Shown piece by piece: positions 10,510 through 22,900 of a stretch of 64,000 bases of DNA. The notes beneath the pieces were generated by a model, which made no database searches, was not told the DNA's origin, and saw only the letters and a program-made list of their open reading frames with translations. Numbering within the stretch: the first letter of the stretch is position 1; every line of letters begins with the position of its first letter. This DNA is from Erodium maritimum (Eukaryota; Streptophyta; Magnoliopsida; Geraniales; Geraniaceae). The stretch lies in contig OY997595.1 in assembly GCA_963921825.1 (NCBI GenBank), positions 69,037,879 through 69,101,878 of the forward strand, given 5' to 3'. A program made the position numbers and the translations under genes.

Positions 10510-11420
10510 CTCCATAAAGTCGGTCAGATCTCGGAAAGCTACCAACATAACCCCCACCCTACCTTTTGTCACTGTATGTCGTCGTCCCTCTGATTTTGTC
10601 GGCTCCCACCTTTGTTCCACCTCTACCGTCCTCTCGCCGACAGCATCCCACGTTGACACGCCTGCAAACAACCCTCCATCCGATGGAGGGTCTTCGTGCA
10701 TTGCAAGAGGGCTTTAACATCATATCCATGTTAGCGGAGGAAGACTGTGTCGTTGATGTTTCACTGATCCTAGTGGACGACCTGCATATATCCCTTATGG
10801 GGTTTGGCTTCGCCAACCAGCTCTTTATGACTCGGTCGTACATCCATCTGACAGTGAAGGGCTTGATGACGGTTTGGGGTCACGACATGCTAGTCATTAA
10901 GGATCTGGGCTGGGGGATATCAGATTTTTATTTCACCTCCCAAGTGGTGAAGGGAGTCATGGTCGTTCAATCGCGCCCCCTTATCCTAGAGGATCTCTTC
11001 CGCACGTAAAACCGAAGACCCCCCTCGTTTACTCGGATGCAAATGTGGACCCGAGTCTTTGATCTCCCACTGGACAACCTCAAAACTACCACGGGTGTCA
11101 CAGTCGGGGTGTCCATGGGCGGCTTTATTGAGGTCGGTGCTGATCAATGAGGTCATGGCATGGGAAGGTACCATTTGGGGTCATATTTTGGATGCATCTC
11201 ACTTGCCCACTCCACCGGACCATATTCATGCGTCTCACGGGACATCAGTCTCATATCCGGGTTCGACTACGGTATGAGCGTCTTTCAGCCTTTTGCTTCA
11301 TGTGTGGATGCATTGGGCATGTCGATGTGGACTGCCCCAAGAGAGAGGACATACAACTCCTCGAGGCCCTATTTTGACCTCTCGATAATGATCGAGGAAA
11401 CCCTTAACCTTTGAGTACAC
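10510..11420 (+). pseudogene. LINE ORF1 of the DUF4283/zinc-knuckle type, decayed
   Basis: Broken frames read in order like plant L1-type ORF1 proteins: a DUF4283-like part (10680-11010, ending RPLILEDLFRT), a stop, then the hallmark MWTRVFDLPLDNL at about 11040-11080, and after further frame changes YERLSAFCFMCGCIGHVDVDC at 11268-11330. The latter contains a CX2CX4HX4C zinc knuckle. At least two stops or frameshifts make it non-functional. No ORF2 (endonuclease/reverse transcriptase) follows. ORF1 of this kind binds the element's RNA. Confidence 0.6.
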
Positions 11421-12570
11421 GAATCTTCCGCTATGGCAACCATCCCTGGAGTAGATTATGGCATGGATGAGATCAGACCGAGTAACACGGTATCTCCTAA
11501 CTAACTCAGGCTAGATGACGACGATACCTGCCACACCCAATAGGTGTTCCATTTCTCATCAAGGGACACCCCACCCCTACCCGGGAGGGGGTAGGATTTC
11601 AAACCTTTCCCTCCTGGTCAAGCACCTGTTGTGATCTCCCTACAACAAAATAAGCGAGGCCTAGACCCTCTCCTCATGTTTGTAGTTATGGAATATCTCG
11701 ATAGGAATGATGCGAGGTTTATGAAGAATGATTGAAAGATCTAATAATCCTTTCATGGATCCACGAGGTGTTGAGAATGAGCCATTCTTTGTCCCATTGG
11801 GATCTGGCACAATCGATCCCTAGCCTCGATGAACTATCTCACGGAAATAGGGATAAATACACAACATTGTCACTTGGCTTAAACCATGCATTTTGATACA
11901 AAATAAGCGTCTCGGACCAGTCCGAGACTATGTCTAGTCCTTTTTATCGTATCATAATAAAACCTTCCCTTTTTGAAAAGAGACATTGACGGTCTCCTGT
12001 ACCACTAAACTAAAATAATAATAGTTGTTCCTCCAGTCAAATTTATGACCATCTGTCACTCTTTGTTGTCCTCCGTTCCTCCTTCAACTACTAGCCTTTT
12101 TTGTCATCCATTCATCGTTGGCGTCGAAGCTAGCTTTGTGCACCCAACATCATTGTCCATGGATCTTCTTTATCGAGCATTTTGCACCACCTTCATTCAT
12201 CTCCGTCATTATGAGTCACTGTAATTGTCGTTTATATCCGCTAACTCGAGTCTTCATCGTCGATCAACTCTTATTGGATCTTATAACAACTACAAGCACA
12301 CACACATATATAGTCGCGAGGAAGAAGACACAATCCACACCGAATAGCCATCTCAAACTCTAGAAATAGTGATTTTATTCTTATTAGGAGATAAAACGAC
12401 GATTTTTTTGTACTCTTCTTTGGATATAGGTTTGACCAAGGTCGGATGGAATAGAGGGTTTCCACACGGGGGTGTATTTCACGCCATGGCTTGGTTGAGT
12501 TCGAGTAAAATCTCTCGTGTCTTATGCATTCTCATCATTCATCGTCTTTAGATCTTTGACACATTACCCA
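11421..12570. other. No gene recognised
   Basis: Closed frames on both strands; possibly further decay products of the preceding element. Short open frames at 12118-12363 (+) and 12271-12465 (-) have no recognisable domain. Confidence 0.35.
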
Positions 12571-12801
12571 ATGTTTAGTTATATAACAAATAGCTCAAGC
12601 CGGCAACTAACATGACGAAAATACCATCAACTACACTTCACTAATTATTTTAAAAAATATTTTAAAAATTACTTTTGTTATATATATATACTTATTAAAT
12701 CACTTCAGTTTTATTTTAAAAAAAAATTATTTAAAAAATCACTGAGGACATTTTCATCATTTTAGTTGACAACTTGAACTATTTGTTATTTAACTAAACA
12801 T
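12571..12801. mobile_element. MITE with about 55-bp terminal inverted repeats
   Basis: The left end ATGTTTAGTTATATAACAAA is matched on the other strand at the right end by ATGTTTAGTTAAATAACAAA, and the match continues with scattered differences for about 55 bases on each side (TAG.TCAAG..G.CAACTAA.ATGA.GAAAAT). The centre is AT-rich. No clear TSD was found. Confidence 0.6.
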
Positions 12802-13681
12802 CTGAGTAGTTATTAGTTAAAAAAAAAATTAGAGTAGACATCAGTTAAACGCTACAAATTTAGACTAGATATTTATAATATATCCTTTTTTTTTTCTTCC
12901 AAAGTGTGATTGAGATTTAAACACATACAAGATAAATCTTGGATTGGTCTATTTTTAAATTAAGCTCAATTATATGTGCCAAGAAGAGCGTGTTGTCCCC
13001 TTATTATATAAAAGGTATTAGATGCAATGTTGCAGCAACTTGACGAATGTGATATGGACAATTAAGGTATTAGATATATAGGTTTGGTTGAATTGATAGC
13101 TAAACCTCGTTCACACGAGTGTACTACAACAATGAAGCTCAGCCGGATCAACAAATAACAAGCTCGTGTTCCTCAATCAATATGAATCAAAAGATATGTT
13201 CGATCCAAAAGCTCAATCTCATAGCTAGATGTTAAAAACTTATCTTTAGAATATATGCAATGAAGTGAAAATTACCACAACCAACGCTGAGAAATTAAGT
13301 TGCGGCTGACAATGGTTGTAGGAGAACGGTGGCTAGGCTCAACCTTGATGCCAATAGTGAGATCCCGACACACAAAAACTGTGTGACACATTAAAAAGTT
13401 GATTTGGGCCTTCTTCTCCGACGAGATGCAAATTGGAGTCGTAGAAGAGAGCCTTGGTTCTCGTCGGGAGGAGCAAATCAATGCCTTCTTCTCCGACGAG
13501 GTTAGGTTTTTTTTAGGGTTTTGTTGAGAGTCAGGGTTATGAAACGAAAAATATGCATTTTAGGGTTTAGGAGTATTTTAGAATTTAAGGGTAGTTTGAG
13601 AACTAAAATAATGATTAGTTTCTTACATTTCCCATCGTGAACACCAGAAAACTCAATATTGAATCACTCAACTTAGCATCC
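12802..13681. other. No gene recognised
   Basis: AT-rich. A duplicated phrase, GCCTTCTTCTCCGACGAG, occurs at 13409 and 13481. No domain in any frame. Confidence 0.35.
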
Positions 13682-13812
13682 ATCAATATCCCCAAACTCA
13701 ACACTCCATTGTTAATGTTCTTATATATGACATAACAAGCAAAAAGATCAACATCCCCAAACTTAACATCACACTGTGGATTTTCTTATATATATGACAT
13801 AACATGTAAAAG
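13682..13812. repeat. Imperfect tandem duplication of about 65 bp
   Basis: Two copies (about 13682-13743 and 13749-13812) share ATCCCCAAACT.AACA and TTCTTATATATGACATAACA. The sequence is AT-rich and may be part of an unrecognised MITE. Confidence 0.5.
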
Positions 13813-15146
13813 TAAAAAATAAAAACATTTTTTATATACGAAGTTTTATAAAAGCTCCTCCTTGAAACAAAGAAATACAGTAACATGCAAAAACAAACTT
13901 CAGAAATCATAAGAACTTGGAACAAACATGTAGAGACCCAAAACTTATTATTACCATATGATCTATACATAATGTTCGGAGATGAAGAGGATTCGAGGAA
14001 GGTGATATATGGAACGAAAGTGTGGTTTCGGTCATCAAAGATCAGAGCCGCCTCGTGTGTGTTGTCTTTTCTTCAGATGAGAATCGAGAGTGTCCGTGTC
14101 CGAAGGAGTTGACTTTTTTCACGGGTGTAATAAAAAGGGTTGTCTTCGGAAAAGTCAGCGCCTGCGCCTTCAATGATGTAAGTTTCTCGCCAACTTCAGC
14201 ACAAGACTTGTGCAGTTTCTTGTCTTCTTCTCCGCGTCAACGGAGGGGTATGAAAAGTCAATCGCTTCTCCTTCGTGGATACAACATTAGATGACTACGT
14301 GTAGACCCTCCTAGTTTATTATAGGTTGGGAGGAATTATAAATATAGATTGGATCATGATCTAATTTTGAGAGAATCTTTCTGAAAATTCAGGTATGATA
14401 TCACCAAAATTAGTCTGAAATGTTTTAAACATTCTTATAAGATTATATATAAACAATATCAATTGATAAATGAGAGTTAAGTCATCATGATGTAAGACTA
14501 CACCAAAAAGTTTCTTTTACCGACGGAACAAAATGATTGGTAAGGAATGAAAATTCCAACACGGCCGAAGCAATGAACGTCGGTAACATAATACTTCTAC
14601 TACCTAGTTGTCCTTTGGTCGACAATAAAACATTCATTATCGACTAAAAACAAATGCAGTCGATCCTAAGAAGAGTCAGCCATCTACACTAACCCCAATA
14701 AAATTGAAAAGGGGTGACATTCTTTTTAGAGCACATATCACTTTCTCCTTGTTAGTTTTGTTGTCATAAATTAATAATAATTTTTGAAATTCAGTCAAAT
14801 GGTTCTTGTTTATGAAATAACTCATAATAGATCCGGTAAGAAGATTACATGTAACTTACCGAATCCTAACAAATTCAAGGCCCAATGGGCACAGTCTCAC
14901 CCAGCACACTCAACTATTATGCATGACGGCCTCTGTGTATTAAAGGGCCCATAGGCCCACAATTAAATTGTTCGGACATTTCATGATAGTGTGAAAGTGA
15001 TGTAGATAGTATTGGCTTGTTGTTGGGTACTGGGATTGCCTTTTAACTAGTGGGTTGAAGGTTTGGTTCATTATCACTAGTGGTATTTTCTGAATCAGTT
15101 TTTGTTCTTTCAGGATACAATTGTACGATGTGCTTCAAGACATGAT
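13813..15146. other. No gene; LTR-like and CACTA-like traces
   Basis: At 13929 the sequence TGTAGAGACCCAAAAC resembles the start of some Gypsy LTRs. At 14503-14560, CTACACCAAAAAGTTTCTTTTACCGACGG resembles a CACTA-type end with the usual CCGACGG/CGTCGGT subterminal motif (also at 14578 and 14618), but no partner end was found. Open frames at 13885-14294 have no domain. Confidence 0.25.
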
Positions 15147-15238
15147 CGTTCAAACAATATAGATTTATCAGTAAAATATTGATTAATCATGATACGGTTG
15201 TTCAAATAATATAAATTTCATTAAAATATTGGTTAATC
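15147..15238. repeat. Imperfect tandem duplication, about 52-bp period
   Basis: Two copies share GTTCAAA.AATATA.ATTT and TAAAATATTG.TTAATC, starting at about 15147 and 15199. Confidence 0.5.
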
Positions 15239-15871
15239 CTTAGGCATTGGCCTTTAACGGGTTGTTTTGGTCTACTGACCTTTCTTGGATTTCGAGGAGT
15301 CTGCTTCTTTGAGCTTTGAGTTTCGGTGAATTTTTTCCGATTTATCTCTGTCGATCTGCGCTGTTGACCGCCGGCGTGTTGGTGCCCCTCAACTCTTTGA
15401 GTTTGGGCATCGATCAGATACAAGGGTCTCAATAAGTTTGGGTAAGATTTTGGTTGATTCGAGACTTGGACGACTTTCTTTTTTGAGTTTAAAGGTTGAT
15501 AAATCTGAGTTTCCCGATTACTTTGCCAAATATTATGTATTGTCAAATTGTAACATTTACCTTCCTTATATCGGGGCAGAATCTCGTGTCATTTAAGGGC
15601 TGAAACTTGTGTCATTCTTGGGACCAAATCCGTATTTCATCCTTAGGGTCGAATCCGTGGGTGTGTGAGGTGTTGGACAAAAGTGAGTTTAGACTAATGG
15701 AAATGGTCAACTTGACGCTCAATTATCTATCGGATCGGGTCATCCTAGAACTATGGAAATATTAGTTTCGTATTCTAGGAAGTGAAACCTTTCCAACGAG
15801 ATATTATGAGGTCTAAACGGACAAGAGGTGAATGAGAAATTAAAGCTCAAAGATCACCCGTTGAACTTAGT

Positions 15872-16771
15872 TGTTGAGAAAATTGCAAATGGAATATGCA
15901 GAATTCCTGTGTAGTCCCACATAGAAAGATTGCTAAATTTTCCTTGAGTTTATATAGCATGGGCTTCTTAGCATGTTTGAATTGCTCGGGTGAAAGACTC
16001 TGTGCGGGATGCGAATGCTATAGCGGATTTGGGCCTGTGGTGCAAGTTTTGTTTTTGCTTCGGCCCGTATTAAAATCTCAACAATTAATTTCCAATTTTC
16101 AGAATATGCAAATAAGGAAATATGAAATTGATATCTTTTTCAGTTTTGGAAATTGATATGCAATTAAAGAAATTTCCAAATTTTATATTATATCGAATAT
16201 TATAATAATTCTGAAATTATTTTTAGTTTCCATAATTTATTAAATTCGAATTTAATATATTATTTTCGAAATTTTTTATTTCACCAAAATTGATATTTCC
16301 GAAAATTGTGTTTCCATAAAACTCGTTTCCAAAAACTCTCTCCCCTTTTCCTATATAAGCTCTGTTCTAGTTCATTATTCGTAGTGAAAAATTAGACACG
16401 TAGTAGAGACGAAATAGACACGAAATTTACCTACACAATTTCTCTTTTCTCCAAGAACAGAGCAATTGATTTCTTTCTACTCGGTGCTACTTCTCATACA
16501 CGGTTTCAAGTTCGTTTACGTTGTCGTTGTGTCTTGGGAGACTTGCTCAGACGGGGCAATAAAAAGTCTTAAGGAAACTGGTTCGCAGGCCTCGACATAC
16601 CAGTTCCCTCTTCGAGTATCGATTGAGGTTACTGTTTCGATTACGTATCGACTTTATATTATTACATACTTTGTTTGTTAATTTGTTTCGTATATGATTT
16701 GAATATTCATTAATAATATTGGTTTCAGTTTTTATCTGTTTATTATCGTTTATGGACTAACCCGTCTAACA
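15872..16771 (+). repeat. Possible LTR, about 900 bp
   Basis: Begins TGTTGAG and ends CTAACA, giving a TG...CA unit with short inverted ends. It contains a TATA-like motif (CCTATATAAGCTCTG at 16351) followed by a leader-like stretch. No flanking 5-bp repeat and no primer-binding site were found, so this could be a decayed or chance structure. Confidence 0.3.
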
Positions 16772-17070
16772 TGAGGTTTATAAAACTCCCCTCACATGGC
16801 CTTTTCTTGACCCTTCTGCAGTCAAGATCAACTTTTCTTTCTCATTGGCCTCAAACAAAGAGTGTTCATGATCTAATTTCAATCGACACTTCTACTAGAA
16901 GACCGTAAGAAATTCAGGCTCATAAACAACTAATGCATAATGTTCTAGGAGCTCTTTCAGACTAATGGTAAATGTTGTAAATTTTCATGTATCCAAACTT
17001 TTATTTTTGTACTTTAACTTTCACTTTCATCACGTACTTTGTTTTTCGTTTAATGAAAAATGGACTTCCT

Positions 17071-18394
17071 TTTTTTTAATAAGCTAATTTTTTTTTATAA
17101 ATGCATCAAGTTTTTAGCTATAGAATCTGAACCAAATACATACTCGAGCTGGTAAATAACACAGCCTCATACAGACCCAACAAAGGGATGAAGTACAATG
17201 AAAAGGTCTAAACACCCAAATTTACCAAACATTAAGAATAAAAAGCCAACATCGGCACATAACTAGGTCTAAAAACCCTGATTTTCCTACCATGAAGCTC
17301 TAGACTAACTCACTAATCACAATGCCACGACCCCTTACCAGCACTTGAAGTATAAAACACCTCATCTCTTCAAAAACCCAATCCATAAGAATAGAAAAGG
17401 CAATGACACGCCGGCGGCCTACACCGCAAACGACAGAGATAAGTCGATGGCAAGCTGCCACTGATACTAAATTCTCTTACAAACAGAATCCACAAAGCTT
17501 CGAATGAAGGCACAAATGCCAATACACCTCGTCGGAGACCAACACCTACATGACCGACGAATCCTCTCCAACAACGGGGAAAGGAACATCAAAGACTTAA
17601 ATGGATCCAAAGCTAAGAGACAAGCAGTGCATACCCAAGTACCAAAGCAAGAAAGGAGGCGAAGATACCTCTAGAGTCTTGAGAACGGGAGAAGCGCCTC
17701 CACCGGAGGTCCGAGAGCAAAATAACGTCAGCAAGGTTACCCCACCCAGAGCAGGCAGGCCGAAGCCCAGACCAGGCCCAAGGCACTGGCCTAGGCCAAA
17801 GCCCACCCCAGGCCCAAAACACTGGCCCAGGCCGAGGCCCAGACCAGGCCCAGCCAAGAACAAATACGGCCTGTAGGGGCACGGGCACATGCCCAGGATG
17901 AAGAGAACCCTAGCCCGACCCACACCAGCTGCCACGAAACATGCTTGTCCCCGAGCTTCCTACGCATCCCGACGACGGCACGGCCAAGCCGGCAGAACCC
18001 GACGAGCAAACGAGCAGACCCGACCGGAGAAGAGCCCCACTACACACAGCAACACCCACACAGGAAAGGCAGCACCCACGAACAGATCTGGACACCCACC
18101 CAGCCCCGAGGCGCCGAGTTCGCCGGAACCCAACCCTGCAACCACAAGGTCACCTGCTAGGAGCAAAAACCCTGCATCCACGAAGTACCCTGCATCCACG
18201 ATGTCACCGGGAGGAAGAGGGGGACCCGAGCAGGAAGAGAGGGAGATGAAGGTGAGGGGTCTTTGGAAAAGCGGGAAGGGGAGGGAGGGGGAAGAGAAAA
18301 AGACGCCACCGGCGACATTGAAGGCCGGACGTCGTCGACGGAGGGAGGGTAAAGTAGGCGGCAGCTAGGGTTTAGAAGAAGGGGTCGAAGGTCT
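17071..18394 (-). mobile_element. Retroposed (LINE-type) insert with 10-bp TSD
   Basis: Flanked by TGGACTTCCT at 17061-17070 and 18395-18404. On the minus strand it starts near CTTCTAAACCCTAGC and ends in GATGCATTTATAAAAAAAAATTAGC and a further A-rich run against the left repeat. This A-tail plus TSD is the signature of target-primed reverse transcription. The interior holds a GC-rich part with GGCCCAGGCC-type repeats (17750-17860). No endonuclease or reverse transcriptase is present, so it is either an internally deleted LINE or a retroposed transcript. The open frames have low-complexity composition and are not claimed as genes. Confidence 0.65.
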
Positions 18395-18404
18395 TGGACT
18401 TCCT

Positions 18405-19373
18405 AAATGGTATTCATTTAGTTTTTGGTCACCGAATGAGCCCATAATTTGTCCAACCAAACAAATCCCCACCGGAACTCAAGCACATGAGGGCACCTAT
18501 AAAACACCTAACGATTATATCTTTTTTCTTTCTTTAATGAGTTTGCTTATGCCTATTTTATAGCCGAAATTACATCTTCTTCAAACATCATCGATTCTAC
18601 CTCTTTCAAATTCATTTTCGAATTCTCCTTTTCCTCACACAGTACCAATTCTTCCATCCACATGAACCTCATCGAATTACCTCTTCTTTCAACCGAAACC
18701 AGTTCATGTTTGGGCTAAGGCGAAGAAGAGCCGTCATGTGATCGCATGGATTTTCCATGCCAAGCTCGGGACCAAATTTTGAGACGAGGTGTACATCAAT
18801 TTCTTAGATGATGCATAAGGAGATCTTTATTTAGAACCTCAAAACAAGTCAAAGGTTAAGGGAGAAGACAAACAAGAAGGTGAAGCAATTCGACTTCATA
18901 TATCGCCAATACGTCCTAGATCGAGCAATCAACGCCACTAATGCCTAGGTTGTCAAACATGCGAATGAACGAACTATTACCATCGTAGACACTCTAAAGT
19001 TGATCACCATCTTTGTATCTATGTGAAATATAAATGGTTTATTTTCAACATACTAAACAAATCTTTTACATAAATTTTATATCATGAAGAGAGCTGCGAA
19101 TAATAATAAAAAAAACATACTCAAATTTGTATTATTCATGATGGAAAGACATAGCTTTCTTTTTTGAAAGAGGAAAGACACAGTTTTCAGTTCATTGTTC
19201 ATTTCACATTCACACTATAACAGAGGGATACAAATAAAGTTGGGCAAGTGGAGCCAAATCAATGCATATATGGCACTACATCACATTATAACACCAACCA
19301 CAAATTTGTCCTTGTCCTTTTTCACTTCCCAACCATTTAACAACCACAGAACCCATTAATTACTTATCCAAAT
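18405..19373. other. Spacer, no gene recognised
   Basis: Short decayed frames (18500-18960) with no domain, then AT-rich sequence leading to the upstream region of the receptor kinase. Confidence 0.4.
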
Positions 19374-19505
19374 CAGTCTCTTTATAATTTATAAAGATCC
19401 CATTTTTATGTCTCCAAAACACTGTTTAGCTCATCTATATTATATCAGTCTCTTTATGCTTTCTAAAGATCCCATTTTTATGTCCCCAAAACACTGTTTT
19501 GCTCA
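19374..19505. repeat. Direct repeat (72-bp period) upstream of the PEPR-like gene
   Basis: About 60 bp from CAGTCTCTTTAT to GTTT.GCTCA occurs at 19374-19433 and again at 19446-19505, with about 90% identity judged by eye. The shared core is AAAGATCCCATTTTTATGTC. It lies about 430-560 bp upstream of the start codon. Confidence 0.75.
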
Positions 19506-19704
19506 GTGTGGAACCTGCATTAGAATTAGAACCCACTTTTCCAATTCCACTCCTTGGTGTGACTTGTTGGTCATTTCACTTTTGTGGGTCACAAGAATGA
19601 AGAACCTGATCCGGAGAAGTCTCTGTTGACATGTATAGTAGAAATGTGAACACTTGACCAAAGGGTTGAAAACAGATGGCTCTGCAATGGAATGACACTG
19701 CCTG

Positions 19705-19713
19705 TATTTATAT
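19705..19713 (+). promoter_or_regulatory. Possible TATA element of the PEPR-like gene
   Basis: TATTTATAT about 217 bp before the start codon, followed by a CT-rich leader (CTTCTTCTTCTTCTTCC at 19793-19809). Position only; no start site is known. Confidence 0.35.
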
Positions 19714-19877
19714 GCAACCGACCTATCACTGAAGCACCAGCATAAAGCCACTACAATCCAAACCCACTTCTCTCTATCTCTATAGCTCAACATCTTCTTC
19801 TTCTTCTTCCTCAGACACCTTTGCAGTTCTAGTCTCTTCTTCAGACCAAACACTAGGTTGCTAAAGCTTGCATCTTT

Positions 19878-19898
19878 ATGGCCAAAGAGATAAGGTAA
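19878..19898 (+). other. Short upstream ORF in the PEPR-like leader
   Basis: ATG GCC AAA GAG ATA AGG TAA encodes MAKEIR. It ends 31 bases before the main ATG, in the same presumed transcript. The AGGTAAGC inside it also resembles a splice donor, but no acceptor lies far enough downstream before the main start. Confidence 0.45.
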
Positions 19899-19929
19899 GC
19901 TCCCAGGAACCAAGTTGTCTATCTAAAGA

Positions 19930-22900
19930 ATGGCACTTGTTGATTGCTTCTTCTTCCTCTTGTTCTGTATCTTTTCCTCTTCTCTTAACCCTACTCTTGC
20001 TCTGACCTCTGATGGAGTGACTCTGTTGTCACTCTCAAGGCACTGGACTCATGTCCCTCCTTCCATTTCTTCTTCATGGAATGCTTCTGATCCCACTCCT
20101 TGCAACTGGGTTGGAGTGGTTTGTGACCCCAAAACCCTCTCTGTAGTGTTTCTGAACCTCTCCAGCTATGGAGTTTTTGGCCAATTAGGACCTGAAATTG
20201 GCAACCTGAGGAGCTTGCAAACCCTCTATCTAGACTCAAACTCACTCTCAGGCCACATACCTTACCAGCTAGGCAATTGCACTCTCCTTGAAGAGTTAGA
20301 TCTGTCAAACAATGGCTTCACTGGCTCCATACCTCACACCTTCAAGAACCTCCAAAGCTTGAGGAGCTTGAGCCTATACTCCAATTTTCTCTCTGGAGAA
20401 ATACCCAAACCGTTGTTTCAAATCCCAAATCTAGAGACTATATACTTGAGCACAAACAACTTCAGTGGCTCAATCCCCTCCAATGTTGGGGACTTGAGCA
20501 AGCTTTCAATTTTGTGGCTGTATGGGAATCAGTTGTCAGGGGCAATCCCTAGCTCTATAGGGAAATGTATGAAGATGAAAGAACTTTATGTGGGTAACAA
20601 TAAGTTAACTGGAGCTTTGCCTCTGAGCCTAGCCAATTTGCATAACCTTGTTGAGTTTGACGCTAGCCACAATGACTTGGAGGGTAACATACCCTTCGGT
20701 TCGGGGGATTGCAAGAGTTTGAGTATCTTGGGTCTGTCTTACAATAGGCTGAGTGGAGTGATCCCATCAGGCCTTGGCAACTGCAGCAGCTTGACAGAAC
20801 TTGGTGTCGCGCATAACGGGCTAGTGGGTAACATACCATCTTCGTTTGGGTTATTGGGTAAGCTCCATACCCTTTACCTGCCCGAAAATGGCTTGTCTGG
20901 GAGGATACCGAGTGAGCTTGGGAAGTGCAGGTCATTGAGGGTCTTGCATTTGTATACAAACCAGCTCGAAGGGAGCATTCCTAGTGAATTAGGCATGTTG
21001 AGTAAGCTGCAGGACCTTGAGTTGTTTGATAATCGGCTGACAGGTGAAGTCCCCATTGGCATTTGGAAGATTCAGAGCCTTGAGATCTTCATTGTGTACA
21101 ACAACAGTCTCTCTGGTGAGCTTCCTTCTGAGATGGCTGAGCTCGAGAACCTCACGACCATATCCTTGTTCAATAATCAATTCTCCGGAGTCATACCTCA
21201 GAGCTTGGGAATCAAGAGCAACCTGGTGGAGTTGGACTTCACGAACAATACGTTCACTGGTACAATCCCGCCAAACCTTTGCTTCAATGGGAACTTGAGC
21301 GTCCTGATTTTGAGCCAAAATCAACTACAAGGAAGCATACCCTCTGATGTGGGAAGCTGCACAACTCTCCGTAGAGTGAGGCTCGGGCATAACAACCTCA
21401 GTGGAGTTCTTCCAGAGTTCAGGGAAAACCCGAACCTTAGTTTTCTCGACATAGCTGGTAATAACATCAATGGAGCGATTCCACCAAGCTTGGGGAGCTG
21501 CAGCGGTCTTACAACCATTGACATGTCTAAGAACAAGCTCTCGAGCTCTATACCTCGAGAGATAGGCAATCTTGTGGTGCTTGAGTCATTGAATCTGTCT
21601 CACAACAACTTCGAAGGTCCTTTGCCATCCGAGCTATCGAAATGTGTCAAATTGGGTAAGCTTGATGTTGGGTTCAATTCACTGAACGGTTCTATCCCTA
21701 GTCTGAGCAGCTGCAGAGTTTTATCGACTCTGATCCTCACAGAGAATCGTTTTGTTGGTGGCATTCCACATTTCTTGTCCAAACTCGATATGCTCTCGGA
21801 TCTGCAACTTGGTGGGAACCTCTTGGGAGGGGAGATAGCTTCATGGATTGGAGAGCTTCAGAATCTGTTCTACATGCTGAATCTGAGCAGCAATGGATTG
21901 ATCGGTAAAGTTCCTTTTGATCTCGGGAGGCTGAGCAAGTTACAGCAGCTGGATCTATCTCACAACAATCTCACAGGGAGCTTAGCACCTCTTGCACAAA
22001 CCCATTCCTTGGTAGCCATTGATGTCTCCTACAATCTCTTCAGTGGTGCCATACCAGACTCACTGATGAAGTTGCTCGATTCATCTCCATCGTCCTTCTC
22101 TGGCAATCCCGGACTTTGTGTCAACAAGCTCAAGCCTTGTGATCATCAATCTGAAAAGGGTCTCGGAAGGAAAAAAGCTGCAGTGATAGTGATAGCTCTG
22201 ATTTCTTCATTCACCATTTGTTTCGCTGTTCTTGGATTCGTTTACACGATGTTCTTATGCAGAAGAAGATCGAGATCAGTACATGAAGCTCGGATGTCTT
22301 CCTTGCTATGCAAGGCGATGGAAGCTACTGACAACCTAAGTGAAAAGCACATTATAGGGAGAGGAGCTCACGGGACTATCTACAAGGCCAGCCTGGACTC
22401 GGGAAAAGTTGTTGCAGTCAAACAGCTCGTGTTTTCAAAGGGAAAGGGAGTGAGCCAGAGCATGGACAGAGAGATTCAAACCATTGGGAGTGTCAAGCAC
22501 CGGAACCTGGTGAAACTGGAAGACTTCTGGCTCGGGAAAGACCACGGGCTGATCGTGTACGATTACATGCCCAACGGGAGCCTCCACGATGTCCTGCACG
22601 AGGGGAAGCCCCAACGTGAGCTGGAGTGGAACGACCGGTACAAGATTGCAGTGGGGATTGCACATGGATTGGCTTACCTGCATTATGATTGCAGCCCTGC
22701 CATAGTCCACCGTGACATAAACCCGAAGAACATACTCTTGGACTCTGACATGGAGCCTCACGTTTCTGATTTTGGTATAGCCAAGCTTCTTGATCAGTCG
22801 TCAGGCCAATGTCAATCCACATCTGTTGCAGGGACACTTGGGTACATCGCGCCCGAGAGCGCATACACGAGTGGGAAGAGCAAGGAGAGCGATGTGTACA

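Noticed and set aside
11570..11640. SINE-like phrase GGATTTCAAACC with CCTCCTGG
   Set aside because: No matching A box, tail or TSD.
13272..13481. 69-codon minus-strand frame
   Set aside because: No domain; the sequence looks like degraded repeat with a duplicated phrase.
16466..16681. 71-codon plus-strand frame
   Set aside because: It lies within the possible LTR leader and has no similarity to gag or any other family.
19893..19929. Leader intron beginning at AGGTAAGC in the PEPR-like gene
   Set aside because: Only about 36 bases remain to the last AG before the start codon, too short for a plant intron.
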